49,903 nucleotides of DNA from Solirubrobacterales bacterium 70-9 (GCA_903970625.1 CAJCJG010000249.1:1-49903); one strand, 5' to 3'; shown: positions 28,674 to 37,552, counted from the first letter of the stretch. Notes: generated from the sequence alone by a model not told the origin. Numbers and translations are program-made.

Positions 28674-28740
28674 AACTGCCGCGAATTCGGGCACAAAAGC
28701 GCGCCAGTTGCCGCAGGAATCGGCGTTGAAACTGCCTCGA
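28674..28740. promoter_or_regulatory. Direct repeat AACTGCC-K-CGA, possible MocR operator
   Basis: AACTGCCGCGA (28674-28684) and AACTGCCTCGA (28730-28740) match at 10 of 11 bases with starts 56 bases apart. MocR-type regulators usually bind direct or inverted repeats in the gap between their own gene and a divergent target, which is where this lies. It could be chance in a GC-rich spacer. Confidence 0.3.
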
Positions 28741-28866
28741 CACCACCAATGTGGCTGGGAGCCTCGATAGCGGCACAGCAATGCGCGAAAACCTCCTGGT
28801 CGACTCGGCCACGATCGCGTACAGTCAATATCCAGGCAATCACGCTCCCGTAAGGCCAACTCCCCC

Positions 28867-30249
28867 ATGATCGACTGGACTCCCGACTTGTCGGCGCTGG
28901 ACAAGCCGAACTACCTCAGCATCGCCGACCAGATCGGTGCCGCCATCGGTGCCGGGCGGCTAAGCCATGGCGACCGGCTGCCGCCGCAGCGCACGCTGGC
29001 CAAGCGCCTGGGATTGGATTTCACGACGGTCGCGCGCGGCTACACGGAAGCGGCGGCGCGCGGCCTGATCGTCGCCCGCGTCGGGCAGGGCACCTTCGTC
29101 GCCCCCACCGCCCGCCGCCGCCGCGCGCCCATGGCCACCCGCCCGGAACTCGTCGATCTCTCGATGAACCTGCCGCCGGAGCCGGACGATCCCGATTTGC
29201 TGGAGCGGATGCAGGAGGGCCTGGAATCCATCGGCTCGGAACTGGTCTCGCTGCTGCGCTACCAGGGGTTCGGCGGCGTCCCGGCGGACAAGGATGCCGC
29301 CTCCGTCTGGCTCGGCCATCGCGCGCTGGTGCCCAATCAGAACCGCGTGTTCGTCGTTCCGGGCGCGCATCCCGCGCTGCTCGCGATCTTCGGTCTGCTG
29401 GCGCGGCCCGGCGATACCGTGCTGGCTGAAGATCTGACCTATCCCGGCGCCCGCTCCATCTCCGCCCAACTCGGCCTCAATCTGGTCGGCGTGCCGATGG
29501 ACGACGACGGCGTGGACGAGGATGCGTTCGCCGAGGCCTGCCGCCTGCATGCGCCAAAACTGCTGTATCTGAACCCGACATTGCTGAACCCGACGACGCA
29601 CACCATCCCCACGGCCCGCCGCATGGCGATTGCCGAGGTCGCGCGCCGCTTCGGCGTGCCGATCGTCGAGGACGATCCGTACGGCTTGCTGCCGCCCAAC
29701 GGGCCGCCTGCCTTCGCCGCGCTGGCGCCGGACGTGACGTGGCACATCTCCGGCCTCGCCAAATGTCTTGGGGCCGGCCTGCGCGTGGCCTACGTCGTGG
29801 TGCCGGATGTCCGCGCCGGCTGGAGTTTTGCCGCCGCCGCGCGCACCGCAACCGTCATGGCCTCGCCGATCACCACCGCCCTCGCAACGCGCTGGATCAG
29901 CGACGGCACCGCCGACGCGCTGCTCGCGTTCGTGCGCCGGGAATCTGCCGAACGGCAGCGCATGTGCGCCGACATTCTGCCCGGCGTCACCCTGCGCACC
30001 GACCCGGCCGGCTTCCATTTCTGGTTGTCGCTGCCGGAGCCTTGGACCCGCTCGGCCTTCGTCGGCCACATGCGCACCACCGGCCTCGGCGTCGTCGCCA
30101 GCGACGCCTTCGCCACCAAAGGCACTGCGCCGGAAGCCGTCCGCGTCTGCCTCGGCGGTCCGGCCGACCGCGCCAAAATTCGCGGCGCGCTGGAGTTCAT
30201 GGCGCATGCGCTGAGCGAATCCCCGGCTCTCGCGTCCACCTTCCTGTAG
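28867..30249 (+). CDS. MocR-type PLP-dependent transcriptional regulator (GntR wHTH + aminotransferase fold)
   Basis: 460 residues. GntR winged helix at about 12-80 (LPPQRTLAKRLGLDFTTVARGY, GQGTFV), a linker rich in Arg, then a fold-type I aminotransferase domain (about 100-455). PLP-binding residues: Lys299 in SGLAKCLGAGLR forms the Schiff base, and the Asp pair 269-270 in VEDDPYG contacts the pyridine nitrogen. MocR proteins sense amino compounds or PLP itself and usually control a neighbouring gene. Two targets are possible: the divergent nit cluster, or the MFS carrier gene 92 bases downstream. Confidence 0.93.
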   Translation: MIDWTPDLSALDKPNYLSIADQIGAAIGAGRLSHGDRLPPQRTLAKRLGLDFTTVARGYTEAAARGLIVARVGQGTFVAPTARRRRAPMATRPELVDLSMNLPPEPDDPDLLERMQEGLESIGSELVSLLRYQGFGGVPADKDAASVWLGHRALVPNQNRVFVVPGAHPALLAIFGLLARPGDTVLAEDLTYPGARSISAQLGLNLVGVPMDDDGVDEDAFAEACRLHAPKLLYLNPTLLNPTTHTIPTARRMAIAEVARRFGVPIVEDDPYGLLPPNGPPAFAALAPDVTWHISGLAKCLGAGLRVAYVVVPDVRAGWSFAAAARTATVMASPITTALATRWISDGTADALLAFVRRESAERQRMCADILPGVTLRTDPAGFHFWLSLPEPWTRSAFVGHMRTTGLGVVASDAFATKGTAPEAVRVCLGGPADRAKIRGALEFMAHALSESPALASTFL

Positions 30250-30341
30250 CCGCCCCCCCCGGAGCGGAACGTTGCGATGTGGGGTTGGCAACCACAGGGA
30301 CGTAACGCAGTGTGTGTGCGACAAGAAGACGAACGGGAAAA

Positions 30342-31979
30342 ATGTCCATGAGCGCAAGCAGGCCCGCTGCCGGCTCGCCCACCGGCCTGCTGGACCGCGA
30401 GCGCATTGTCGCCACCGCCGGGTTCAATCGCTGGCTGGTCCCCCCTGCGGCGCTCGCCATTCATCTGTGCATTGGCATGGCATACGGCCTGTCCGTGTTC
30501 TGGCTGCCGCTGTCGCGGGCCATCGGCATCGGCAAGTCGGTGGTCTGCCAGGGCATGGGATTCTTCGACGCGCTCACCACGACAAGCTGCGACTGGCGGG
30601 TCTCGGACGTCACCTACGTCTTTACCCTCGCCATCGTCGTGCTGGGCATCTCGGCCGCTCTGTGGGGCGGTTGGCTGGAGCGGGTGGGGCCGCGCCGTGC
30701 GGGCGTCGTGGCGGCCCTGTGCTGGTCGGGCGGCCTGGCCGTTGGCGCGGTCGGCGTTGGGGTTCACCAGCTTTGGCTGCTGCTGCTCGGCGCGGGTCTG
30801 ATCGGCGGCGTCGGCCTCGGCCTTGGCTACATTTCCCCTGTGTCCACACTGATAAGGTGGTTTCCGGACCGGCGCGGCTTGGCCACCGGCATGGCGATCA
30901 TGGGGTTCGGCGGCGGTGCCATGATCGGCGCGCCGCTGGCCAACCTGCTGATGACGCATTTCCGCAGCGACACCGATGTCGGCGTGGCGCCGACGCTGCT
31001 GGTGCTGGCGGGGATCTACCTTGTGTTCATGCTGGGCGGCGCGTTCGGCTACCGCATCCCGCCCGCCGGCTGGCGGCCCGCGGGTTGGACGCCGCCCGCG
31101 CCCGGTGCAACCCGCATGATGGCGCGCGGCCACGTGCATCTGCGCGACGCGCACCGTACGCCGCAATTCTGGCTGATCTGGGTCGTGCTGTGCATGAACG
31201 TCTCGGCCGGCATCGGCGTGCTGGCGATGGCCTCGCCGATGTTGCAGGAGATTTTTGGCGGCGCCCTGATCGGCCATCCGGACATCGGGTTCACCGCGCT
31301 CGACGAAGGCCAGAAGAAGGCCGTAGCCGCGATTGCTGCCGGGTTCACCGGACTCCTCTCCTTGTTCAACATCGGCGGCCGATTCTTCTGGGCGTCGCTG
31401 TCGGACTGGATCGGACGCAAGGCGACCTACGCCACGTTCTTCGTCCTCGGCATCGTGCTGTATGCGTTGGCGCCGTCGCTCGCGCACCTGGGCAGCACGG
31501 CGCTGTTCGTGGCAGCGTTCTGCGTCATCCTGTCGATGTACGGCGGCGGTTTCGCGACCGTGCCGGCCTACCTGGCGGACATGTTCGGCACGCAGTTCGT
31601 CGGTGCGATCCATGGGCGACTGTTGACGGCGTGGTCCACCGCCGGTGTCATCGGCCCGCTGCTGATCGCCTATATCCGGGAGGCCCAAATCGCGGCCGGT
31701 GTCCCGCGCACCGACGTGTACGACCACACGATGTACATTCTGGCCGGATTCCTCGCGGTCGGCTTCGTGGCCAATGCGCTCGTGCGCCCGGTAGCCGCCC
31801 GCTGGTTCATGCCGGATCGCGAGGTCGCCGCCCAGCAAACGCCCGTCCAAGGCGGCTCGTTCGGCATCGGCGCTGGCCGGCTGGATGCCTTTGCGGTGCT
31901 CGCCTGGGCGGCTGTCGGCCTTCCCATCGCGTGGGGCGTCTGGATCACGCTGTCCAACGCGCTGGTGCTGTTCCGCTAG
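30342..31979 (+). CDS. OFA-family (oxalate/formate-type) MFS transporter
   Basis: About 545 residues, somewhat longer than the usual 400-430, with 12 predicted membrane helices and an extended loop between helices 2 and 3 and at the centre. RWFPDRRGLATGMAIMGFGGGAMIG is the OFA signature between helices 4 and 5, and FFWASLSDWIGRKATY is the MFS motif-A repeat in the second half. The family carries oxalate/formate or other monocarboxylates. ATG 30342 or 30348 both fit the upstream ACGGGAAA; a GTG at 30312 is less likely. It follows the MocR gene in the same direction. Confidence 0.9.
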   Translation: MSMSASRPAAGSPTGLLDRERIVATAGFNRWLVPPAALAIHLCIGMAYGLSVFWLPLSRAIGIGKSVVCQGMGFFDALTTTSCDWRVSDVTYVFTLAIVVLGISAALWGGWLERVGPRRAGVVAALCWSGGLAVGAVGVGVHQLWLLLLGAGLIGGVGLGLGYISPVSTLIRWFPDRRGLATGMAIMGFGGGAMIGAPLANLLMTHFRSDTDVGVAPTLLVLAGIYLVFMLGGAFGYRIPPAGWRPAGWTPPAPGATRMMARGHVHLRDAHRTPQFWLIWVVLCMNVSAGIGVLAMASPMLQEIFGGALIGHPDIGFTALDEGQKKAVAAIAAGFTGLLSLFNIGGRFFWASLSDWIGRKATYATFFVLGIVLYALAPSLAHLGSTALFVAAFCVILSMYGGGFATVPAYLADMFGTQFVGAIHGRLLTAWSTAGVIGPLLIAYIREAQIAAGVPRTDVYDHTMYILAGFLAVGFVANALVRPVAARWFMPDREVAAQQTPVQGGSFGIGAGRLDAFAVLAWAAVGLPIAWGVWITLSNALVLFR

Positions 31980-31991
31980 GCGCGGCAGGGC

Positions 31992-33020
31992 CTATGGCTG
32001 CCCGCCGCCACCCGCCGACCCGTACACCTGCCCGGTGGCATAGCTCGCGTCGGCCGCTGCAAGTTGCACGTAGAGGGAGCCGAGTTCCGCCGGCTGCCCC
32101 GGCCGGCCCATCGGCGCGGTGGCCCCGAACTTCTCCAGCTTCTCCTGCGTCGCACCGCCGCTGACCTGCAACGGCGTCCAGATCGGCCCCGGCGCCACCG
32201 CGTTCACGCGAATACCTTTCGGCGCCAACTGCTTTGCCAGCGACTTTACGTAATTCATCGTCGCCGCCTTGGTCTGCGCGTAGTCGTAGAGATCGGGCGA
32301 GGGGTCGTACGCCTGTTCGGACGCGGTGCCGACGATCGCTGAGCCCGGCTGCAAGTGCGGCAGCGCCGCCTTGATGATCCAGAACGGCGCGTAGATGTTG
32401 GTCTTCATCGTCCAGTCGAACTGTTCCGTCGAAATATCCAGGATCGACGCATGCGTCTGCTGCCGCGCAGCGTTGCTGACCAGGATGTCCAGGCCGCCGA
32501 GACCCTGCACGGCGTCGGCGACCAGTTTTCGGCAAAACGCCTCGTCGCGAAGGTCGCCCGGCAACGCAAGGCCGATGCGGCCGGCGGATTTGATCAGCGC
32601 GATCACCTCGCGCGCATCCGGCTCCTCGGCCGGCAGGTAGTTGATCGCCACGTCCGCACCCTCGCGCGCGAACGCGATGGCGGCCGCACGGCCCATGCCG
32701 GAATCGCCGCCCGTGATCAGCGCCTTGCGCCCGGCCAGTCGGTTGCTGCCGCGATAGCTCGTCTCGCCGTGATCCGGGCGCGGGTCCATCTCGCTCGCAA
32801 GGCCCGGCCACGCCTGCGACTGCCGCTTGAAGGGCGGCTTGGGATATTTGGTCAGCGGGTCCGTCAACGGCTCCGGTGCCGCCGCTGCCGTGGCGGCGCT
32901 CGCCACCGCTGACCCTGTCGCTGCACCCGCGAGGCCGAGGCCCGCGCTGCCGAAAATCTGCCGACGAAAAAAACGAAATCCTGCCTTCGTCCATGTCTCT
33001 GCTCCCGCGCCCGATGCCAC
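31992..33020 (-). CDS. Tat-exported SDR oxidoreductase (YghA-like)
   Basis: About 342 residues from a GTG at 33020. The N-terminus has a twin-arginine signal (FRRQIFGSAGLGLAGAATG followed by AVASAA), so the enzyme should be exported folded with its cofactor. The SDR core has NAD(P)-binding TGGDSGMG and catalytic YAQTK, with Ser in VGTASEQA. PDHGETSYRGSNRLAGRKA and YLPAEEPDA are the YghA/ribitol-dehydrogenase-like subgroup pattern. An ATG a few codons downstream lies in a different frame and would miss the Tat motif. Substrate unknown. It is convergent with the MFS gene. Confidence 0.87.
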   Translation of the reverse strand: MASGAGAETWTKAGFRFFRRQIFGSAGLGLAGAATGSAVASAATAAAAPEPLTDPLTKYPKPPFKRQSQAWPGLASEMDPRPDHGETSYRGSNRLAGRKALITGGDSGMGRAAAIAFAREGADVAINYLPAEEPDAREVIALIKSAGRIGLALPGDLRDEAFCRKLVADAVQGLGGLDILVSNAARQQTHASILDISTEQFDWTMKTNIYAPFWIIKAALPHLQPGSAIVGTASEQAYDPSPDLYDYAQTKAATMNYVKSLAKQLAPKGIRVNAVAPGPIWTPLQVSGGATQEKLEKFGATAPMGRPGQPAELGSLYVQLAAADASYATGQVYGSAGGGGQP

Positions 33021-33184
33021 GGAAAGCCTGCCCCGGCCACTTGGTTGCAGCGGCTGCAACAAGGATCGGTGAGTCGACGCGGCCGCAGGGCATGGCCGAT
33101 GCGCCCTTGGCCGTCCCGGCAACGCTGGACTTCGGGCGGGCACGTGCTCACATTCGGTCGCCGAGACGGCGCAATAGGTGTCTG

Positions 33185-33430
33185 ATGTTAGAAATGCCGA
33201 TTTCGTTCGACCACTTGCGGGCAGCGAAGACCGCAGCCGTGCGCCGGATCAAGAAGGTTTGGCTATATTTAGCTATCATGTTCGGTTTGATGAGCGTCCT
33301 GTCCTACGTCATGACAGGTAGTTCGAGGGCAATCCTGGTGGTTGGCATCGTTTGTGTCGCCCTCGGCGGGCTGGGTAGTCTTATGGCTGCCGTCAGCTTC
33401 CGCGACGCGTCCCGCTCCCGACCGGTGTAA
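33185..33430 (+). CDS. Small two-helix membrane protein
   Basis: 81 residues. A basic N-terminus (KTAAVRRIKK) precedes helix 1 (about 25-43) and helix 2 (about 49-71). No family is recognised. Base composition is clearly different from the neighbourhood: the two 60-base lines I counted are about 55% and 47% GC. It lies 12 bases before a second small membrane-protein gene, so the two form a unit. The start could also be the ATG at 33194. Confidence 0.6.
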   Translation: MLEMPISFDHLRAAKTAAVRRIKKVWLYLAIMFGLMSVLSYVMTGSSRAILVVGIVCVALGGLGSLMAAVSFRDASRSRPV

Positions 33431-33442
33431 AGAATCCTACCT

Positions 33443-33784
33443 GTGAGCGCGCCATCGAGGTTCCTCATACGGTATGCGGTCACAATCCTTGTCCTGAGCG
33501 GGTTCCTGCTTGGAATCGCCCAATATCCAGACGCAGCAGTTGCACCCCAACTCGGAGTGGCGTTCGGTCTAGGGTCCGCGATCTTCTGGGGATTTACGGC
33601 AGCCGACGACGATGACGCAGACTTCCCGTGGAATGGATTCTTTAACGCTTGTGCAGCGATGTGTGCCGCCGTGGCGGTCGGCTACTTGATCCCGAGGGAA
33701 GCCTGTCAGCCTTTGCCCGCCAACCTTTTCCCCAGATTAGTCTGCCAGTTTTATCCTCAGCCAGCGCCAGGCACCAACCGGTAG
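33443..33784 (+). CDS. Small three-helix membrane protein
   Basis: 113 residues from a GTG. Membrane segments at about 7-26, 33-53 and 65-84, an acidic loop (ADDDDADFP) between the second and third, and a proline-rich tail with three cysteines in the whole C-terminal third. No family recognised. Base composition (about 55% GC in one line counted) matches the gene before it and differs from the flanks. Its end is 34 bases from the convergent NHL gene. Confidence 0.5.
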   Translation: MSAPSRFLIRYAVTILVLSGFLLGIAQYPDAAVAPQLGVAFGLGSAIFWGFTAADDDDADFPWNGFFNACAAMCAAVAVGYLIPREACQPLPANLFPRLVCQFYPQPAPGTNR

Positions 33785-33818
33785 ACCTACGCACGCTGGC
33801 CTCGCTCGGTCGGCCAGC

Positions 33819-34658
33819 CTACACTGGCACCAGCCGCGTCAGCCGCGACGGGGACAATTCGGCCAGATAGATGCGCCCGGCCCCGTCCATCCAGATGCCA
33901 TGTCCGCCGTTCAGTACCGGCCGGCACATCGCCAGCGGCGCGCCGGCGGCCGACAGCAAGTGCAGCCTCGGCACTTGATCGCTCACCAGGATGTTGCCGG
34001 CCGGGTCGGAGCAAATATCCATCGGCCGCGTGAACCCGAACCACGACGCGACAAACACCCCCTCCGCCGTGAACGCCTGCACGCGGTCGTTCTCGCGATC
34101 CGCCACCAGCACGCGATCCGCCGTCGTCCAGACCGCGTGCGGCGTGGAAAACTCGCTGCTCCGCCGCCCTGCCGCGCCCCACACGCCCAGCGGCGAAAAA
34201 TCCGCCGCGAATCGATGCACGCGCGCCGCGCCGTACCCGTCGGCCACATAGATGTCGCCCCACGGCGCGATGGCCACGCCGCTCGGGTGATTGAACGGCG
34301 CCCCCGGCGCATGCCGCTCGCCGATGGCCCCAATCTTCGTCCCGCCCGGATCGAACACGACGATCTGATGCGCGTCGCGATCCACGACAAACAACCGTCC
34401 GTCCGGCGCGCATGCCAGCATGTGCCCGTCGGCGATCTCCGCCGCGCCCCAGGCCGCCAGCCGCGCCCCGTCCGGCGCCAGTTCGACCACGGCCGGCGCA
34501 TCCGGATCGACGTAGGAATCGTGCCGCAGCAGCACGAAAACATGGCCGCGCCCGTCGCACGCCACGTCGCTGACCAGTCCCGACGGCAGATCGCCCCATG
34601 GCCGTTCCACCCGGTAGCGCCGGTCGCCCAGGCTGACGACCAGACTCTGCCGCGCCAT
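33819..34658 (-). CDS. NHL-repeat beta-propeller, peptidyl-amidoglycolate lyase-like
   Basis: 279 residues of repeated propeller blades with no signal peptide. NHPSGVAIAPWGDIYVADGYG, TPHAVWTTADRVLVADREN and PAGNILVSDQ are NHL repeats of the type found in peptidyl-alpha-hydroxyglycine amidating lyase and related bacterial proteins. The repeats suggest a six-blade propeller with metal-binding histidines (for example in FNHPSG and STPHAV). Its ATG lies directly after the stop of the formamidase gene with no gap, so it is the second gene of that operon. Substrate unknown, perhaps an N-acyl amide or hydroxyglycine compound. Confidence 0.82.
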   Translation of the reverse strand: MARQSLVVSLGDRRYRVERPWGDLPSGLVSDVACDGRGHVFVLLRHDSYVDPDAPAVVELAPDGARLAAWGAAEIADGHMLACAPDGRLFVVDRDAHQIVVFDPGGTKIGAIGERHAPGAPFNHPSGVAIAPWGDIYVADGYGAARVHRFAADFSPLGVWGAAGRRSSEFSTPHAVWTTADRVLVADRENDRVQAFTAEGVFVASWFGFTRPMDICSDPAGNILVSDQVPRLHLLSAAGAPLAMCRPVLNGGHGIWMDGAGRIYLAELSPSRLTRLVPV

Positions 34659-35594
34659 CTACAGCGCCGACTTCGGCATCATCATATGCACGCCCTTGTT
34701 GCCATCGACGGTTTGCGTAACGTGCAGATCGCCGATCAGCGAGCACAGCATGTATGCCTGCGACGGCGCCAGATTGGTCCGCGCGCAGATATGGGCCACC
34801 ATTTCCCGCACCGCCTGCTTGGCCGCGTCGTCCAGATCCTCGTCCAGGCCAATGGAAATCAGATGCGTCGCCGTCTCCGCGAACGGCATCTTGTAGCGAA
34901 GGTCCTTGCGCACGGTCAGGCGGAACGTACCCTCCAGCCCGGTTTCCAGTGCCGTGATGCACACCTCGCCGTCGCCCTGCACCCCGTGCCCGTCGCCGGT
35001 GTAGAACAGCGCGCCCTCGGTAAAGACGGGCAGATACAGCGTGGTGCCGGCGCGCAGTTCCTTGTTGTCCATGTTGCCGCCGAACGCGCGCGGCACCGCC
35101 GTGTCCAGCCGCCCCCAGTGCGGCGGCGGCGCCGTCGAGATCACGCCGAAGAATGGGTCGAGCTTCAGTTTCGTCCCCCACGGCAAAGTGACGGTGGCGG
35201 CTTCGGTGTCGATGACCGGATGAATGATCTCCGTCAGGTCGAAATCGTCCGGGATCGTGCCCTTGTTCGGGATGATCGCGACGAAGCCCCATTCCATCCA
35301 CACGCGGATGTCCAGAATGTCGATTTGCAGCGTGTCGCCCGGTTCGGCCCCGCGCACATAGATCGGCCCGGTCAGGATATGCGTGCCCTTTTGCGGCAGT
35401 TCGGCCAGGATTTTCGCGAATTCGGGCGGCACGGCGCCCGCGTTCGGGTTCACGAATGGGCCGCCGCCGGCCGGCACCGTCTTGACGGAGACCGTATCCC
35501 CGGACTCGACCGTCAGCACCGGCGGGGTCGTGGCGTCCAGATAGCCCCAGACCATCAGGTCCGGGTGGGCGGGCAGGTCATGGTGCGTCGTCAC
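34659..35594 (-). CDS. Acetamidase/formamidase family protein
   Basis: 311 residues from a GTG at 35594 with GGGAG 7 bases upstream (a longer frame to 35693 is open but has no such signal). FmdA/AmdA fold: GDTLQIDILDI, the acidic/His pair GALFYTGDGHGVQGDGE (metal or active-site loop) and LDPFFGVI. These enzymes release ammonia from formamide or acetamide. Formamide is a known hydration product of cyanide, so this gene could serve the Nit1C route, but it lies about 6 kb away on its own operon with the NHL protein. Confidence 0.9.
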   Translation of the reverse strand: MTTHHDLPAHPDLMVWGYLDATTPPVLTVESGDTVSVKTVPAGGGPFVNPNAGAVPPEFAKILAELPQKGTHILTGPIYVRGAEPGDTLQIDILDIRVWMEWGFVAIIPNKGTIPDDFDLTEIIHPVIDTEAATVTLPWGTKLKLDPFFGVISTAPPPHWGRLDTAVPRAFGGNMDNKELRAGTTLYLPVFTEGALFYTGDGHGVQGDGEVCITALETGLEGTFRLTVRKDLRYKMPFAETATHLISIGLDEDLDDAAKQAVREMVAHICARTNLAPSQAYMLCSLIGDLHVTQTVDGNKGVHMMMPKSAL

Positions 35595-35740
35595 GGCTGG
35601 CTCCCGAGTGGCGTGTGCGAGGGGCAGCAAAGCACCTTGCATCGCCGTTGTCGCGGGGCGGATGGTGCCGGAGGGCGGTTCCCCAGGCGCCATCGTTGCG
35701 CCTACGCTGGCGCGGGCGGAGGGGCCGACAGGGGGGCGGG

Positions 35741-36568
35741 ATGCAGGATTGCGTGGTCGGCTGCGTCGCGGGCCATGGCTGGGACGAGGTCAAAATCTGG
35801 GCGCGCTCGCTCGGCGCGAGCGGTTTCGCCGGCCGCAAGGTGGCGTTGGTGCGCGACCCTGCGCCGGGCCTGGCCAATGCGCTCGCGGCCGAGGGTGTCG
35901 AAGTGGTCGATTTTTCCCCCGTGCCGGCAGCGGCCTCATCCCATGTCGAGCGATTCCGCCAGTTGCACCGCTATCTGCTGGGCCTGCGCCGGCAGGGGGT
36001 GGTATATCGGTGGGTGGTCGCCACCGACGTTCGCGATGTCTGTTTCCAGCGCGACCCGCTGAGCTTCTTGGCGCGCCTGGACCCGCCGAGGCTGGTGCTG
36101 TCGCGCGAGGGCCTGCCCTACCGCCACGCCGCCTGGAACGCAGGCAACATGGTCGATGCGTTTGGACCCGAAACGCTGGAGGCGCTGGCGGAGGCCGCGC
36201 CGAACAATGTCGGCGTGCTCGCCGGGCCGCACCAGGCGATGGAGGGTCTGGCGTTGCTGATTGCCCATCTGACCCGCGCCTCGGCCGGCGGCGGCGCGGA
36301 TCAGGCTGCGCTCAACATGCTGACGGAGGGGCTGGCCAGCGCCTTGTGGGTCCACCGCGCGGGCTCGGCCGAGCCGTGGGCGTGTCAGGCGGGGGTGATG
36401 GCGGACCCGAACCGCATCGACGGCAACCGCCCGCATCTGCTCGGCCCGGAACCGTCGTGGCGCGACGGCCGGGCGGTGACGGCAGCGGGGGAGCCCTACG
36501 CCATTCTGCATCAATACGACCGCGTGCCCGCCTGGCAGGCGGCGGTCAGGGCACGGTTCGGCTGGTAG
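35741..36568 (+). CDS. Nucleotide-diphospho-sugar transferase-like protein
   Basis: 275 residues from ATG 35741, after GGGGGG. ATDVRDVCFQRDPL is a DxD-like block found in a family of uncharacterised glycosyltransferase-fold proteins (GT-A), and AAWNAGNMVDAFG and GADQAALNMLT match the acceptor-side motifs of that fold. No transmembrane segment. The donor and acceptor are unknown. It lies between the amidase operon and the protease-like gene, divergent from the first and convergent with the second, so context is no help. Confidence 0.7.
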   Translation: MQDCVVGCVAGHGWDEVKIWARSLGASGFAGRKVALVRDPAPGLANALAAEGVEVVDFSPVPAAASSHVERFRQLHRYLLGLRRQGVVYRWVVATDVRDVCFQRDPLSFLARLDPPRLVLSREGLPYRHAAWNAGNMVDAFGPETLEALAEAAPNNVGVLAGPHQAMEGLALLIAHLTRASAGGGADQAALNMLTEGLASALWVHRAGSAEPWACQAGVMADPNRIDGNRPHLLGPEPSWRDGRAVTAAGEPYAILHQYDRVPAWQAAVRARFGW

Positions 36569-36577
36569 CTGGCCGGT

Positions 36578-37552
36578 TCAGTGCAGCCGGGGCGAGCGCA
36601 GGAACTTCGCCCGGTCCGCCGTCGTCACCCGCAGCGCCATGTCGCTGCCGTCGCGGGACAGCCGCAGCCGCACCGCCGAGCCGGCCGCGCCCGACGCCCA
36701 CAGCCGCCGCCACAGCGTGCCCAGGTCGGAAATCTCGTCGTCGCCGAAGCCGGTGATGCGGTCGCCCGCCCGCAGGCCAGCACGCTCCGCCGGCCCGCCA
36801 TCGGCCAGCCCGCCGACGATCAGGCCCCCTTCGCCCTCCATCACGTACACGCCGAGCCACGGTCGCGGCGGTTCGTTGATCCGGCCCAGAGTCAGCAGAT
36901 CGTCCAGGATCGGCGGCAACAGCCCGATCGGCACGATCATGTTCATGTCGGCCCGCCGGCCCTTGCCGTCGCCTTGTTGCAGGATGAGCGAGCCGACCCC
37001 CAAGAGCTTGCCATTCGCGCCAAGCAGGGCCGCCCCGCTCCAGAACGGGTGGGCGGGAGCGGTGTAGATCGCCTCGTCCAGCAGGTATTCCCAGTAGCCG
37101 GAAAACTCCTGCCGCCCGACCACCTTGGCCTCGATGGCGTGTTCCCGCCCGCCGCCCGCCGCCAGGATTGCGCCGTCGCCGATCTTGGCCATATCCGAAT
37201 CGCCAAGCTCGACCGAGGGGAGATTCAGCCGGCCGAGGGCCTGAACGAGGCCGAAACCCGTGGTCTGATCGTAGGCCAACGCGTGGCCGGGCACGGCTCG
37301 CCCATCGTTGCTGATCAGCCAGACCGACTCGGCCTCGGTGATTAGGTAGCCGATTGTCAGCACCAAGCCGTCGGTGCGGATGACCACGCCGCTGCCGGTG
37401 CGTTCGGTGCCGAGCGCGTTGGCGGTGAACGCATCCGTGGGCACGTTGGCGCGCAGGCCCACCACCGACTGGACCACCCGTTCCAAATCGAACGCATAGT
37501 CGTCAGGGTCCGGCTGCAAATTCAGCGGGATCTCCCAATCCGGGTTCGGCAT
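36578..37552 (-). CDS. S1C (HtrA-like) protein with PDZ domain and degenerate catalytic triad
   Basis: 324 residues, without a signal peptide. A trypsin-like S1C domain (about 25-215) is followed by a PDZ domain (about 230-310, RAGLRAGDRITGFGDDE). The usual HtrA motifs are changed. In LTIGYLI the catalytic His position is Tyr69. In DQTTGFGLV the Asp position is Gly99. In HPFWSGAALLG a serine (Ser172) remains, but in a W-S-G context without the GNSGGP surround. It is therefore probably a non-proteolytic scaffold or chaperone-like protein, acting in the cytosol. Convergent with the sugar-transferase-like gene. Confidence 0.85.
   Translation of the reverse strand: MPNPDWEIPLNLQPDPDDYAFDLERVVQSVVGLRANVPTDAFTANALGTERTGSGVVIRTDGLVLTIGYLITEAESVWLISNDGRAVPGHALAYDQTTGFGLVQALGRLNLPSVELGDSDMAKIGDGAILAAGGGREHAIEAKVVGRQEFSGYWEYLLDEAIYTAPAHPFWSGAALLGANGKLLGVGSLILQQGDGKGRRADMNMIVPIGLLPPILDDLLTLGRINEPPRPWLGVYVMEGEGGLIVGGLADGGPAERAGLRAGDRITGFGDDEISDLGTLWRRLWASGAAGSAVRLRLSRDGSDMALRVTTADRAKFLRSPRLH

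Larger units (their letters stand above)
28516..28866. other. Control region between nitB and the MocR-type regulator gene
   Basis: 351 bases without a gene, AT-richer than the flanks around 28635-28700. It separates the divergent nit cluster and the MocR-like gene. Beyond the candidate sigma-54 promoter (28576-28590) and the AACTGCC direct repeats (28674-28740), nothing else clear is visible. No strong -35/-10 pair for the plus strand gene was found. Confidence 0.6.

Noticed and set aside
29790-31850. 686-residue minus-strand frame across the MocR and MFS genes
   Set aside because: Antisense to two well-supported genes, with composition of a GC shadow.
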